From Limosilactobacillus caecicola (GTDB lineage Bacteria > Bacillota > Bacilli > Lactobacillales > Lactobacillaceae), in assembly GCF_943192935.1 (NCBI RefSeq), contig NZ_CALPCI010000003.1, positions 182,321 through 246,320 on the forward strand: a stretch of 64,000 nt of DNA. The letters are read 5' to 3'. Position 1 is the stretch's first letter, and every line of letters starts with the position of its first letter. Shown here piece by piece: positions 17,872-27,599 of the stretch. Position numbers and translations under genes: made by a program. The notes beneath the pieces are model-generated. The model searched no databases. It was not told the DNA's origin and was given only the letters and a program-made list of their open reading frames with translations.

Positions 17872-18873
17872 ATGAAAATTAAAAATTATAAAGCAATTAA
17901 TTGGAACGAAGTTTCCGATATGATTGATAAAGCAACTTGGGAAAAATTAACCGAGCAATTCTGGCTAGACACCCGGATTCCAGTATCCAATGACCTCGAT
18001 GATTGGCGTGAATTGGATACTGATCACCAATGGACGGTTGGTCACGTTTTTGGTGGTTTGACTCTCTTGGATACCCTACAATCAGAAGCCGGTTTAACTG
18101 CTTTGAAGGAAGATGTGAAGACTCAACACGAAACGGCGGTTTTGAACAACATCCAGTTCATGGAATCTGTCCACGCCAAGTCTTACTCCACCATTTTCTC
18201 CACGTTAAACACGCCTGACGAAATCAGAGAAATTTTTGACTGGTCAGATAGTGAAGAATATCTCCAAAACAAAGCCGTCAAAATCGGAAATATCTACCTT
18301 GATGATACCGTTGACCCACTCAAGAAAAAGGTTGCTAACGTCTTCTTGGAAACCTTCTTGTTCTACTCTGGTTTCTACACCCCACTGTATTACCTGGGCC
18401 ACAACAAGCTGAATAACGTTGCTGAAATCATTAAATTGATTCTCCGGGACGAATCAGTTCACGGGACCTACATCGGGTATAAATTCCAAGTCGGCATGCG
18501 TCAATTGAGTGAGAAGAAGCAATCCGATATGAAAGATTGGATGTACAACTTCCTCTACGAACTTTACGATAATGAAGAAAACTACACGCACCTGCTCTAC
18601 GATCAAATCGGCTGGACTGATGACGTGCTCACCTTCATCCGTTACAACGCCAACAAGGCCCTCATGAACCTTGGCCAGGATCCACTGTTCCCTGATACGG
18701 CTTCAGACGTTAACCCTGTCGTCATGAACGGGATTTCCACAACCACTTCTAATCACGACTTCTTCAGCCAAGTTGGTAACGGCTACCGGCTGGGTGCTGT
18801 CGAAGCAATGAACGATAGTGACTACCACGTTAAGGATCCAAACGCCGGTAAAGACAAGGATTCTAAAGACTAG
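17872..18873 (+). CDS. nrdF: Class Ib ribonucleotide reductase beta subunit NrdF
   Basis: 333 residues. Metal-ligand segments are visible as NIQFMESVHAKSYS (ExxH) and LRDESVHGTYIGYKFQ (ExxH), with the radical tyrosine expected just after the first pair. It holds the dimanganese or diiron tyrosyl radical for NrdE. A strong AAGGAGATCG site precedes the start. Activation needs NrdI, whose gene is not nearby. A terminator follows. Confidence 0.96.
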   Translation: MKIKNYKAINWNEVSDMIDKATWEKLTEQFWLDTRIPVSNDLDDWRELDTDHQWTVGHVFGGLTLLDTLQSEAGLTALKEDVKTQHETAVLNNIQFMESVHAKSYSTIFSTLNTPDEIREIFDWSDSEEYLQNKAVKIGNIYLDDTVDPLKKKVANVFLETFLFYSGFYTPLYYLGHNKLNNVAEIIKLILRDESVHGTYIGYKFQVGMRQLSEKKQSDMKDWMYNFLYELYDNEENYTHLLYDQIGWTDDVLTFIRYNANKALMNLGQDPLFPDTASDVNPVVMNGISTTTSNHDFFSQVGNGYRLGAVEAMNDSDYHVKDPNAGKDKDSKD

Positions 18874-18893
18874 CTTCGTTCAGTCCGCAATTC

Positions 18894-18929
18894 AAAAAGA
18901 TCACTCTGGCAACGGAGTGATCTTTTTTT
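18894..18929 (+). terminator. Terminator after nrdF
   Basis: AAAGATCACTC pairs with GAGTGATCTTT, followed by a run of T. Confidence 0.9.
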
Positions 18930-18972
18930 GACTACAGATGTTATTGATTTCACAATTTATACCAAAATCAAC

Positions 18973-18986
18973 TGTAAGCGCTACCA
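18973..18986 (+). promoter_or_regulatory. CcpA cre site upstream of adhE
   Basis: TGTAAGCGCTACCA matches the cre consensus TGWNANCGNTNWCA at all but one fixed position. It lies about 100 bp upstream of the adhE -35, in a 290-bp gap that otherwise holds the nrdF terminator and the adhE promoter. CcpA repression or activation of adhE is inferred. Confidence 0.6.
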
Positions 18987-19086
18987 TGATCGAGCTGATC
19001 GCATTTACTATTTTGACCGTTTAATATTTCGTGAAACATTGTGAGAACCCCGTCATAACAGTCTTGTATTTTTCTTCACAAAAGTC

Positions 19087-19114
19087 TTTACATTCCTCAA
19101 TTATCTTGTATACT
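19087..19114 (+). promoter_or_regulatory. adhE promoter
   Basis: TTTACA (19087-19092), a 16-bp spacer and TATACT (19109-19114). The GGGAGAATG-type ribosome binding site lies just before the adhE ATG. Confidence 0.75.
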
Positions 19115-19163
19115 GTAATTGTTCAGTTATTAACAAACTTTTTTTGATAAGGGAGAATGAATT

Positions 19164-21803
19164 ATGGCTGATTCAAAAAAGAAAGTTACTCAAGCAACTG
19201 CAACTGACCAAGCTGCAGAAGCTAAAAAGCAAATTGATGACTTGATGGATAAGAGTGAAAAAGCTTTTAACGAGCTGCGAAACTTCACTCAAGAACAAGT
19301 TGACCACATCTGTCAAGCCATGGCCCTCGCCGCCGAAGAACACCACATGGACCTGGCAATTGAAGCCGCCGAAGAAACTGGTCGTGGGGTGGCCGAAGAT
19401 AAAGCAATTAAGAACATTTACGCTAGTGAATACATTTGGAACAACATTCGTCACGATAAGACCGTGGGAATTATCAAAGACGATGACGAAAACCAAACGA
19501 TCACGATTGCGGATCCACTGGGAATCATTGCTGGGGTGGTACCAGTTACCAACCCAACTTCAACCATCATTTTTAAGTCAATCATTGCGCTGAAGACCCG
19601 GAACACGATTGTCTTCTCCATGCACCCACAAGCCTTAAAGTCTTCCATTCACACTGGTGAAATTTTGGAAAAGGCTGCCGAAGAAGCTGGGGCACCAAAG
19701 AACGTGATCCAATGGATTTCCAAGCCTTCTCGTGACGCAACTACCGATCTCCTGCAACACGAAAAAACGGCCACTATTTTAGCCACCGGTGGTCCAGGCT
19801 TGGTTAAGGCTGCTTACAGTTCCGGTAACCCGGCCTTAGGGGTGGGTCCTGGTAATGGCCCTGCCTACATCGAACGGACTGCGAACATCCCGCGGTCGAT
19901 CTACGACATCGTCCTTTCCAAGACCTTTGATAATGGGATGATCTGTGCTTCAGAAAACTCGATCGTAGTTGACGACGAAATCTACGATGAAGTTAAAGCC
20001 GAATTAAAGAAGTGGAACTGTTACTTCATTAAGCCAGATGAAATTGATACCTTCACCAAGGGCTTCATCGATCCAAAACGTCACCAGGTTGCCGGCCCCA
20101 TCGCTGGTCGTTCTGCTAACGACATCGCAGAAATGTGTGGTCTCAAGAACGTTCCTGCCAACACGAAGGTCCTGATTGCTGAATACGAAGGTGTCGGTGA
20201 CGATTACCCACTTTCTGCTGAAAAGTTATCCCCAGTCTTAACCATGTACCGGGTTCACTCCCACAAGGAAGCCTTTGACAAGTGTAAGGAAATTCTCCAC
20301 TACGGTGGTGAAGGTCACACCGCAGCTATCCACACCACTGATGATAGCTTAGCAACCCAATATGGTTTGGAAATGCGGGCTTCTCGGATCATCGTTAACT
20401 CACCATCCTCACTTGGTGGGATTGGGAACATCTACAACAACATGACTCCTTCCCTGACCTTAGGAACTGGTTCATACGGGAAGAACTCCGTTTCCCACAA
20501 CGTTTCCGATTACGACCTCTTAAACTACAAGGTCATCGCCAAGCGGCGTGAAAACCGTCAATGGGTCAAGATCCCCCCAAAAGTTTACTTTCAACGGAAC
20601 TCATTAAAGGAATTGCAAGACATTCCAAACATTAACCGGGCCTTCATCGTGACTGGTCCTGGAACCGTTAAGCGTGGTTATGCGCAACGGGTAATCGACC
20701 AACTTCGTCAACGTCCGCTGGAAGCGCACTTCCAAGTCTTTGACGAAGTTGAAGAAGATCCATCAACGGATACTGTTAATAAGGGTGTTGCTTTAATGCG
20801 CGACTTCAAGCCTGATACCATCATCGCCCTTGGTGGTGGTTCTCCAATGGACGCTGCTAAAGCAATGTGGATGTTCTATGAACACCCTGAAACCAGTTGG
20901 AACGGTGTTAAGCAAAAGTACCTGGATATCCGGAAGCGGGCCTACCAAATCGGTAAACCACACAAGGCTCAGTTTATTGGGATCCCAACGACTTCTGGAA
21001 CTGGTTCTGAAATCACTTGTTTCTCAGTCATTACCGACTCTAAGACGCACGTTAAGTACCCACTTGCCGACTACGCCTTGACTCCAGACATTGCCATCGT
21101 CGATTCACAATTCGTTGAAACGGTCCCACCAAAGACGACTGCTTACACCGGACTGGACGTGCTTTGTCACGCAACTGAATCCTACGTTTCCGTAATGTCC
21201 ACTGATTACACCCGTGGTTGGTCTCTCCAAGCCATCAAGGGGGTTATGGATACGTTAGCTAAATCCGTCAAGGGTGACCAAGATGCCCGGCGGCGGATGC
21301 ACAACTACTCCACCATCGCCGGAATGGCCTTTGGTCAAGCCTTCTTAGGAATTAACCACTCACTGGCCCACAAGATGGGTGGTGCCTTCGACCTTCCTCA
21401 CGGATTATGTATCGCCATTGCCCTGCCACAGGTCATCCGCTTCAATGCTCAGCGTCCACAAAAACTCGCGATGTGGCCACACTACGCCACTTACCACGCT
21501 ACTAAGGACTACGCCGACATTGCCCGCTTCCTTGGCTTAAAGGGTGACACTGATAAAGAATTAGTCGAAGCTTACGTTCAAAAGATTATTGAATTGGCTC
21601 ACGAATGTGGGGTTACCCTGAGCCTCAAGGCCAACGGGGTTAGCCGGAAGGACTTCGACAAGGCAGTTGACAAGCTAGCTGTCCTTGCCTACGAAGACCA
21701 ATGTACTACTACCAACCCAGTTGAACCACTGGTTAGCCAATTAAAGGAATTGCTTGAACGGTGCTACGATGGTACTGGTGTTGAACCACAAGATGAAAAG
21801 TAA
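19164..21803 (+). CDS. adhE: Bifunctional acetaldehyde/alcohol dehydrogenase AdhE
   Basis: 879 residues in two modules. The N-terminal CoA-acylating aldehyde dehydrogenase has its catalytic Cys in TFDNGMICASENSIVVD (about residue 257). The C-terminal iron-dependent alcohol dehydrogenase contains GGGSPMDAAKAMW, PTTSGTGSEIT and metal-binding histidines in HSLAHKMGGAFDLPHG. It reduces acetyl-CoA to ethanol and regenerates NAD+, the electron sink of heterofermentative lactobacilli, and polymerises into spirosomes. The N-terminus has an Ala/Lys/Gln-rich extension of about 25 residues. Confidence 0.97.
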   Translation: MADSKKKVTQATATDQAAEAKKQIDDLMDKSEKAFNELRNFTQEQVDHICQAMALAAEEHHMDLAIEAAEETGRGVAEDKAIKNIYASEYIWNNIRHDKTVGIIKDDDENQTITIADPLGIIAGVVPVTNPTSTIIFKSIIALKTRNTIVFSMHPQALKSSIHTGEILEKAAEEAGAPKNVIQWISKPSRDATTDLLQHEKTATILATGGPGLVKAAYSSGNPALGVGPGNGPAYIERTANIPRSIYDIVLSKTFDNGMICASENSIVVDDEIYDEVKAELKKWNCYFIKPDEIDTFTKGFIDPKRHQVAGPIAGRSANDIAEMCGLKNVPANTKVLIAEYEGVGDDYPLSAEKLSPVLTMYRVHSHKEAFDKCKEILHYGGEGHTAAIHTTDDSLATQYGLEMRASRIIVNSPSSLGGIGNIYNNMTPSLTLGTGSYGKNSVSHNVSDYDLLNYKVIAKRRENRQWVKIPPKVYFQRNSLKELQDIPNINRAFIVTGPGTVKRGYAQRVIDQLRQRPLEAHFQVFDEVEEDPSTDTVNKGVALMRDFKPDTIIALGGGSPMDAAKAMWMFYEHPETSWNGVKQKYLDIRKRAYQIGKPHKAQFIGIPTTSGTGSEITCFSVITDSKTHVKYPLADYALTPDIAIVDSQFVETVPPKTTAYTGLDVLCHATESYVSVMSTDYTRGWSLQAIKGVMDTLAKSVKGDQDARRRMHNYSTIAGMAFGQAFLGINHSLAHKMGGAFDLPHGLCIAIALPQVIRFNAQRPQKLAMWPHYATYHATKDYADIARFLGLKGDTDKELVEAYVQKIIELAHECGVTLSLKANGVSRKDFDKAVDKLAVLAYEDQCTTTNPVEPLVSQLKELLERCYDGTGVEPQDEK

Positions 21804-21810
21804 CAATTAA

Positions 21811-21856
21811 AGCAAAAAGCCGAAAGCCTCATTAATCGTGGCTTTCGGCTTTTTGC
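21811..21856 (+). terminator. Terminator after adhE
   Basis: GCAAAAAGCCGAAAGCC pairs with GGCTTTCGGCTTTTTGC around an 11-base loop. A very stable hairpin, symmetric enough to act on both strands. Confidence 0.9.
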
Positions 21857-21927
21857 TGGTCAATTAATTTTCCCCAAATCGTGCTATCGTTAGAAAGGGA
21901 AAAGTTTTCAGGAGGTCTCTAAAAAAC

Positions 21928-22725
21928 ATGTATCAAGCTCTTTCGATTGCCGGTTACGACTCCAACGGTAGTGCTGGCTTAACCGCCGATTTACACACCT
22001 TTTTTTCGCTGAATGTCTATGGCTTGGGCGTACTCACCAGTGCCGTTGCTGAAAATACTCAGCAGATTACTGCCGCCCACGATTTACCCGCTAGTTTTAT
22101 CCACGAGGAACTAACCGATGCCGCCGAATTTCACGTGGGCGCCACGAAAACCGGCATGTTGAGTAACGTGGCTACCATTCAAACGGTGGCTCATGATTAT
22201 AATCCCCATGATTTTGGCCCCCTCATAGTGGATCCGGTAATCCTCACCAAACAGGAGGACCGGCTGCTAGAACCAGCGGCCTTAGGGGCGATGAAAGAAT
22301 TAATCATTCCCCAAGCAATGGTGATCACCCCAAACTATTTTGAGGCCCAGGAATTAGTTGGGAAACAGTTTGAAAACGAAGCCGATCTGCAACACGCAGC
22401 CCATGAAATACAAAGTTGGGGTGTTCCCAACATCGTCATCAAGGGACGCCACCTGACGAAACAAGCAACCACCGTCCACGATTTTGTCCTTTTAGAAAAT
22501 GGCACTAGTTTTTGGCTGAGCCACCCCATCGTGAAAGCCAAACGCCTCAACGGTGCTGGAGATTCATTTGCTGCCGCGATTACCGCAAATTTGGCAAAGG
22601 GCAACAATGTGGAGCAGGCCATCCGCAGTGCCCACCAATTCGTTCAGGTCGCCATCGCCCATCCGCTCAGCATTGCTAAACACTTTGGACCGCTAAATTA
22701 CTGGGCAGGACAAACCGGGGCTTAA
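21928..22725 (+). CDS. PdxK/ThiD-type pyridoxal/hydroxymethylpyrimidine kinase
   Basis: 265-residue ribokinase-fold protein. ALSIAGYDSNGSAGLTADLHTF at the N-terminus and the anion hole and catalytic Asp in LNGAGDSFAAAI (about residues 210-221) match the ThiD/PdxK2 group. It phosphorylates hydroxymethylpyrimidine or pyridoxal; lactobacillar homologues are usually called pyridoxine kinase. No thiamine genes are adjacent, and PLP-enzyme genes (thrC, aspD) occur nearby but not in the same operon. GGAGG precedes the start. Confidence 0.85.
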   Translation: MYQALSIAGYDSNGSAGLTADLHTFFSLNVYGLGVLTSAVAENTQQITAAHDLPASFIHEELTDAAEFHVGATKTGMLSNVATIQTVAHDYNPHDFGPLIVDPVILTKQEDRLLEPAALGAMKELIIPQAMVITPNYFEAQELVGKQFENEADLQHAAHEIQSWGVPNIVIKGRHLTKQATTVHDFVLLENGTSFWLSHPIVKAKRLNGAGDSFAAAITANLAKGNNVEQAIRSAHQFVQVAIAHPLSIAKHFGPLNYWAGQTGA

Positions 22726-22743
22726 GTAAAATTCTGGAATCAC

Positions 22744-22795
22744 TAAAAACGGGCAATAACGTTCATGATTTTGAACGCTGTTGCCCGTTTGTTTT
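22744..22795. terminator. Bidirectional terminator between the kinase gene and thrB
   Basis: AAACGGGCAA...TTGCCCGTTT with an inner CGTTCA/TGAACG pair and A/T runs on both sides. It serves the two convergent genes. Confidence 0.85.
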
Positions 22796-22807
22796 ACTAA
22801 TTTACTA

Positions 22808-23671
22808 TTATGGAATGACCTGGACGCCCTTCGTGTCCAGGTGTAAAATCTCGACGCGGTCCGTTAAACCGGCCTGTCGAAGTTTGTTAACAAAGTCGGC
22901 CGTCGATTGATGATCAATCAAGGTCATCACCGTCGGACCAGCACCACTCAAATAGGTTGCCACGGCTGGCGTTTGCTGACTAATCGTCCGAATCCGTTTC
23001 AGTTCCGGCACCAAAGTGGCCCGGTAGTCCTCATGAAACTCGTCGGCTTCCATTAGCTGACCTGCCAGTCCGTAATCCTGCTTAAATAACGCCGCTACCA
23101 AGGTATTCGCAATCGCGCTTGCGTGGGTTGCCTGCTGGTAAGCCAGCTGATTCGGTAGGACGGCACGCGCCTTTTTAGTGGCCAGATGGTATTGCGGAAT
23201 ATAGGCCACCAGGTCAAATGGTGGCAATGGAGCTTCCACGGCTTCGAAATGACCATTCACACTCGTCCCGACGACTAAGCCGCCTAAAATGGCTGGCGCA
23301 ACATTATCAGGGTGACCCTCAATTTGGCTCGCCATTTCTACCTTGGCAAGTGGAGATAATTTCAAGCCCGCCAACTGGTTGGCCAGTTCGATTCCCGCAA
23401 TAATGGCACTGGAACTGCTCCCGAGGCCATGGGTAACCGGAATCTCACTCGTCATAGTCAAATGGTAGGGCGACAATTGTGGCGCTATCCGGAGGGCCGT
23501 TTTGATAATCAAATTATGTTCATCATGTGGCAGGGACCCAAGCTGATGATCAATTTGCCATTGTGCGCTGAGGCCAATCACTTTCACCCGTAAATACAGG
23601 GAAACCGCCATCCCAATCGAATCAAAACCGGGACCTAAGTTGGCACTCGATGCTGGTACTTGAATTTCCAC
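22808..23671 (-). CDS. thrB: Homoserine kinase ThrB
   Basis: 287-residue GHMP kinase. It has VPASSANLGPGFDSIGMA (residues 4-21), the phosphate loop THGLGSSSSAIIAGIELANQ (about 85-104) and the C-terminal SGAGPTVMTLI motif. It phosphorylates homoserine for threonine synthesis. It follows hom by 16 bp; thrC is divergent. Confidence 0.95.
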   Translation of the reverse strand: MEIQVPASSANLGPGFDSIGMAVSLYLRVKVIGLSAQWQIDHQLGSLPHDEHNLIIKTALRIAPQLSPYHLTMTSEIPVTHGLGSSSSAIIAGIELANQLAGLKLSPLAKVEMASQIEGHPDNVAPAILGGLVVGTSVNGHFEAVEAPLPPFDLVAYIPQYHLATKKARAVLPNQLAYQQATHASAIANTLVAALFKQDYGLAGQLMEADEFHEDYRATLVPELKRIRTISQQTPAVATYLSGAGPTVMTLIDHQSTADFVNKLRQAGLTDRVEILHLDTKGVQVIP

Positions 23672-23687
23672 AATTCAGCCCCCTCTC

Positions 23688-24962
23688 CTACTTCAGAACC
23701 TTATAAGCTGCTTCTAAGTTGATCGTGGCGTCATCACCGAGTAACTTTTGCAATTGCCCTAACTGTTCCTGGGTCATCTGGTGGGTGATGATCACCACGT
23801 GGGCCATGCCATCTTCTTCCAGCTGGGTAATTTGGCTAAAGCCGGCATCAATTTGAGTCATCATTTGGGTTACCTTGAGCATCTGCCCCGTGACGTCTGG
23901 CATGGTTAACGACAAGAAATAACGGTAGGCAACCTGCTGGGGGTCTGCTGGAATATATTGCCGTTGGTAATTATTAAATTGATTACCGTTCGTTTTTAAG
24001 ACCAGGTTCTTGGTTACCGAGGTGATATCACTCAGCACACTGTTGGCAGTTGGTAAACCACCGGCCCCACGGCCGTAAAAGAGGGTATCGCCCACGGCTT
24101 GTCCCGTGACCATCACAGCATTATATTCGTTGTTAATTGTGGCCAAAGGATGATCATTTGGCACTAAGGTTGACGCCACTTCTACAAACACCCCTTCGCC
24201 AATCACGCGGGCAATTCCAATTAACTTAATGACATAGCCAAACTTGCTGGCTTGCTGTACATCAAACGCCGTCAAATGGTCAATTCCGGACACCACAAAA
24301 TCTTCGACGTTAACATGGGTACCAAAGGCAAATTGGCTGAGAATCACCATCTTGTAAGCCGCGTCTTTCCCCATGACGTCATTCGTCGGGTCAGCTTCCG
24401 CAAAGCCTAACTCCTGCGCCTTTTTCAAGGCATGGTCATACGACCACCCCTGTTGACTCATTTGGGTCAAAATGTAATTCGTGGTCCCGTTGACAATCCC
24501 CTTGACCTCCGTAATCTTGTCGGCCGAGAAACTGCTGGTGATCGTCCGTAAAATTGGGATCCCCCCAGCGACACTAGCTTCGTACATCAAGTCACAGTGA
24601 TTGTCATGGGCGAGTTTGACCAACTCCGGTCCATGCGTCGCAATCAGGTCCTTATTGGCCGTCACAACGTTTTTGTGCTGTTTTAAGGCTACCTCAATAT
24701 ATTCTTTGGCGGGATGAATACCACCAATTAATTCCAGCACAATTTGAATCTCCGGGTCATTGATGATCTCTGCAACGTCCGTGGTTAAATCAACTTGATC
24801 GGCGACATTCTGGTGATGATCAGGGTGCTTAACCAGCACTGTCTTAACGTTCAATGTGCGGCCGGTGACGTTGAGTACCTTATCCTCATTATTTTGGATC
24901 ATTTGTAACACGCCGGAGCCAACGGTCCCTAAACCAAGCATCCCAATTTGAATCGTTTCCAT
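23688..24962 (-). CDS. hom: Homoserine dehydrogenase
   Basis: 424 residues. NAD(P)-binding GLGTVGSGVLQM (residues 9-20), the catalytic region VNGTTNYILTQM and GFAEADPTNDVMGKDAAYK (substrate-binding), and a C-terminal ACT domain (about 345-424) suited to threonine feedback. It reduces aspartate semialdehyde to homoserine. An AGGTGG site precedes the start, and the promoter is shared with divergent thrC. Confidence 0.96.
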   Translation of the reverse strand: METIQIGMLGLGTVGSGVLQMIQNNEDKVLNVTGRTLNVKTVLVKHPDHHQNVADQVDLTTDVAEIINDPEIQIVLELIGGIHPAKEYIEVALKQHKNVVTANKDLIATHGPELVKLAHDNHCDLMYEASVAGGIPILRTITSSFSADKITEVKGIVNGTTNYILTQMSQQGWSYDHALKKAQELGFAEADPTNDVMGKDAAYKMVILSQFAFGTHVNVEDFVVSGIDHLTAFDVQQASKFGYVIKLIGIARVIGEGVFVEVASTLVPNDHPLATINNEYNAVMVTGQAVGDTLFYGRGAGGLPTANSVLSDITSVTKNLVLKTNGNQFNNYQRQYIPADPQQVAYRYFLSLTMPDVTGQMLKVTQMMTQIDAGFSQITQLEEDGMAHVVIITHQMTQEQLGQLQKLLGDDATINLEAAYKVLK

Positions 24963-25011
24963 TTTGCCACCTCATTTTCTGCTAATTTTCTCATAGTTTT
25001 TTCATTTTTCG

Positions 25012-25042
25012 ATTGTAACATACCAACGTTCCAGGTTACAAT
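25012..25042. promoter_or_regulatory. Palindromic bidirectional hom/thrC promoter
   Basis: ATTGTAAC (25012-25019) and GTTACAAT (25035-25042) form an 8-bp perfect inverted repeat. On the plus strand TTGTAA and TACAAT are -35 and -10 with an 18-bp spacer for thrC. On the minus strand the same bases give TTGTAA and TACAAT with an 18-bp spacer for hom. Each -35 overlaps the opposite -10. Confidence 0.75.
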
Positions 25043-25081
25043 ACAAACAATCATTAGAAAGTATTTTGGGGAGGTAAGCTC

Positions 25082-26575
25082 ATGCAATATCGTAGTACGC
25101 GCGGAAATCGCGGCAATTCATTAAATTCTCCACAGGCCATTATTAAGGGATTAGCGGCTGACGGCGGTCTCTACGTCCCCACCAGTTTTCCGCAGGTGAA
25201 GCTGCCCTTAGCTCAATTGCCAACGCTGACCTACCAAGCAACCGCTGAACTGGTCTTAAGTTGGTTTTTCGACGACTTTGATCAAGCCCAGTTGCAGCAA
25301 GTTGTTAACACCGCTTATGCGACCCAATGGGATGACGCTAACATCGCCCCGGTTTCTGACCGCCACGGACAAAATTACTACCTGGAACTCTTTCACGGTC
25401 CGACGTTAGCCTTTAAGGATATCGCTTTGCAGGTCTTACCACGCCTAATGACTAAGTCAGTGACGATCGAAAAAATCAACCGCGAAATTATTATTTTGAC
25501 CGCCACCTCTGGTGATACCGGGACCGCCTCAATGCGCGGCTTCAGTGACCAAGCTGGCACCCAGGTAATTGTCTTTTACCCGCATGGTGGCGTCAGTCCT
25601 GTCCAATTACGTCAAATGTTAGGGCAACGCGGACAAAACCTCACCGCCATCGCTATTGAAGGAAACTTTGACGACGCCCAAACAGCCGTGAAAAAAATCT
25701 TTAACGACCAGCAATTCAACCAACGGCTATTAGCCAATGATTATCAATTTTCTTCGGCTAATTCAATGAATATTGGCCGCCTCATCCCGCAAATTGTTTA
25801 TTACCTCAGTGCTTATGGCCAATTGGTCCAGCGCGGCGCAATCCGGAATGGTGACCCGATCAATTTTGTCACTCCCACTGGGAATTTTGGTGACATTCTC
25901 GCTGGCTATTATGCCAAAAAGTTAGGTTTGCCAGTCAACAAACTCATTTGTGCCTCTGACGAAAACAACGTCTTAACCGACTTCTTCCGGACCGGGACCT
26001 ACGACCGGCGGCGTGACTTCTACTTAACCAATTCCCCAGCGATGGACATCTTGGTCTCAAGTAATTTGGAACGCCTGCTCTTTGATGTTTATCAAGAAGA
26101 CAATCAGGCAATCCAGAAATTAATGGCTGCCCTGAACACCACTGGTCACTATACGGTCGCCAAACAAGTTCAGCAACAACTGTCGACCACGTTTGCCGCG
26201 GGTTTTGCTACCCAAGACCAAGTAATCGAGGAAATCAAGCGCATTTATGACCAAGACCATTACGTAATTGATCCCCACACCGCGGTGGCATCCTTTGTTG
26301 CCCACCAATATCAAACGAACTCGGGGGACCAGACCCCAACCGTGATCGTGTCCACCGCTAGCCCCTATAAATTCCCGGAAACGGTGCTGACGGCGCTGAA
26401 TGGTCAGCAACCAACGACTACTGGTCTGGTCGCCATTAAGGAATTGCACCACCAACTGCAGACACCATTAAGTGCGAATGTGGAAAGCCTTTTTAACGAA
26501 GGACAACGCAAAGAACGAGTGATTGAACTCGCTGTCATGGAAAATACAATTGCCGAACTGCTCCACTTATCATAA
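25082..26575 (+). CDS. thrC: Threonine synthase ThrC
   Basis: 497 residues, the long fungal/gamma-proteobacterial-like class. PLP lysine in LFHGPTLAFKDIALQVL (about residue 113), the SGDTGTASMRGF phosphate-binding loop, and VNFVTPTGNFGDILAGYYAK-type sequence near residue 265 support the call. It converts O-phosphohomoserine to threonine. It is transcribed away from hom-thrB from the shared palindromic promoter, and a GGGGAGG site precedes the ATG. Confidence 0.96.
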   Translation: MQYRSTRGNRGNSLNSPQAIIKGLAADGGLYVPTSFPQVKLPLAQLPTLTYQATAELVLSWFFDDFDQAQLQQVVNTAYATQWDDANIAPVSDRHGQNYYLELFHGPTLAFKDIALQVLPRLMTKSVTIEKINREIIILTATSGDTGTASMRGFSDQAGTQVIVFYPHGGVSPVQLRQMLGQRGQNLTAIAIEGNFDDAQTAVKKIFNDQQFNQRLLANDYQFSSANSMNIGRLIPQIVYYLSAYGQLVQRGAIRNGDPINFVTPTGNFGDILAGYYAKKLGLPVNKLICASDENNVLTDFFRTGTYDRRRDFYLTNSPAMDILVSSNLERLLFDVYQEDNQAIQKLMAALNTTGHYTVAKQVQQQLSTTFAAGFATQDQVIEEIKRIYDQDHYVIDPHTAVASFVAHQYQTNSGDQTPTVIVSTASPYKFPETVLTALNGQQPTTTGLVAIKELHHQLQTPLSANVESLFNEGQRKERVIELAVMENTIAELLHLS

Positions 26576-26582
26576 GAGTATG

Positions 26583-26619
26583 CAAAAAAGCCCTCAGTCA
26601 AAAATGACTGAGGGCTTTT
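26583..26619. terminator. Bidirectional terminator between thrC and rplL
   Basis: AAAAGCCCTCAGTCA and TGACTGAGGGCTTTT form a 15-bp stem with a short loop. It serves both convergent genes. Confidence 0.92.
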
Positions 26620-26638
26620 GAATTGGATCGTTAGCTGA

Positions 26639-27004
26639 CTACTTAAGGGTAACAGTAGCACCAGCGTCTTCAAGCTTAGCCTTGATGTCGTTGGCTTCGT
26701 CTTCCTTAGCGTCTTCCTTGATAACGGAAGGTGCGTTGTCAACAAGGTCCTTAGCGTCCTTAAGGCCGGCACCTGTGATGTCCTTAACAGCCTTAATAAC
26801 CTTAACCTTAGCAGAACCTGCTTCAGTTAATTCAACAGTGAAGCTGTCCTTAGCAGCAGCGTCGCCACCAGCAGCACCTGCAACTGCAACTGGAGCAGCA
26901 GCAGAAACGTCAAATTCGTCTTCGATTGCCTTAACAAGGTCGTTAAGGTCAGAGATTGATGCTTCTTTTAATGAAGCGATAATAGCATCCTTATCAAAAG
27001 CCAT
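26639..27004 (-). CDS. rplL: 50S ribosomal protein L7/L12
   Basis: 121 residues from ATG 27004, chosen because TTCCTCC (GGAGGAA on the coding strand) precedes it. There is an N-terminal dimerisation helix region, an Ala/Gly-rich hinge ([16 protein letters not shown]) and the C-terminal factor-binding domain [20 protein letters not shown]. It forms the ribosomal stalk with L10, encoded 65 bp upstream. Confidence 0.98.
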   Translation of the reverse strand: MAFDKDAIIASLKEASISDLNDLVKAIEDEFDVSAAAPVAVAGAAGGDAAAKDSFTVELTEAGSAKVKVIKAVKDITGAGLKDAKDLVDNAPSVIKEDAKEDEANDIKAKLEDAGATVTLK

Positions 27005-27069
27005 TTTAAATTCCTCCAATAATTATATCTTGTTTAATTGATAGTCTAAATGTAATCGATAGCCGATAA

Positions 27070-27570
27070 TTATGCGGCTTCGTCGGCCTTGTCGGCAACG
27101 GCCTTGACGGCCCGTGCAATCTTCCGCATTGGGTCTTGCAATGCAGATGCAAGCATGGAAAGAAGATCGTCCCGGCTTGGCAAATCAGCGAATTCATTGA
27201 TTTCATCAAGGGTCTTGATGTCTTTTTCAATGAAACCACCCTTAATTTCAAGAGCGTTGTGGTCTTCTGCAAACTTCTTCATGATCTTTGCAGGAGCAAT
27301 TGGGTCTTCGTTAGAGAAGGCAACTGCAGTTGGGCCAACAAACGTGCTCTTCAAATCTTCGTAGTCAGTACCTTCAACGGCCCGTTCCAAGATCTTGTTC
27401 TTGATAACGACCATCTTGACACCAGCATCACGAAGTTGCTTACGTAAGTCCGTAACTTCGTCAACGGTTAAACCACGGTAGTCAACGACGATTGCTGATT
27501 CAGCATCGTTCAACAAACCATTAGCAACCTTAACGGCTTCAGCCTTTTTAGCAATAGCTGCTTCACTCAT
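27070..27570 (-). CDS. rplJ: 50S ribosomal protein L10
   Basis: 166 residues. [21 protein letters not shown] and [11 protein letters not shown] are L10 signatures. It anchors L7/L12 dimers to the stalk and binds its own mRNA leader to repress translation. Confidence 0.98.
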   Translation of the reverse strand: MSEAAIAKKAEAVKVANGLLNDAESAIVVDYRGLTVDEVTDLRKQLRDAGVKMVVIKNKILERAVEGTDYEDLKSTFVGPTAVAFSNEDPIAPAKIMKKFAEDHNALEIKGGFIEKDIKTLDEINEFADLPSRDDLLSMLASALQDPMRKIARAVKAVADKADEAA

Positions 27571-27599
27571 GAAATTACACCTCCTATATTGTTATTTTG

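Noticed and set aside
18945..19081. Rex operator in the adhE upstream region
   Set aside because: Only half sites TTCACAA (18949, 19075) are present; no full TTGTGAA...TTCACAA palindrome was found, so only the cre site is reported.
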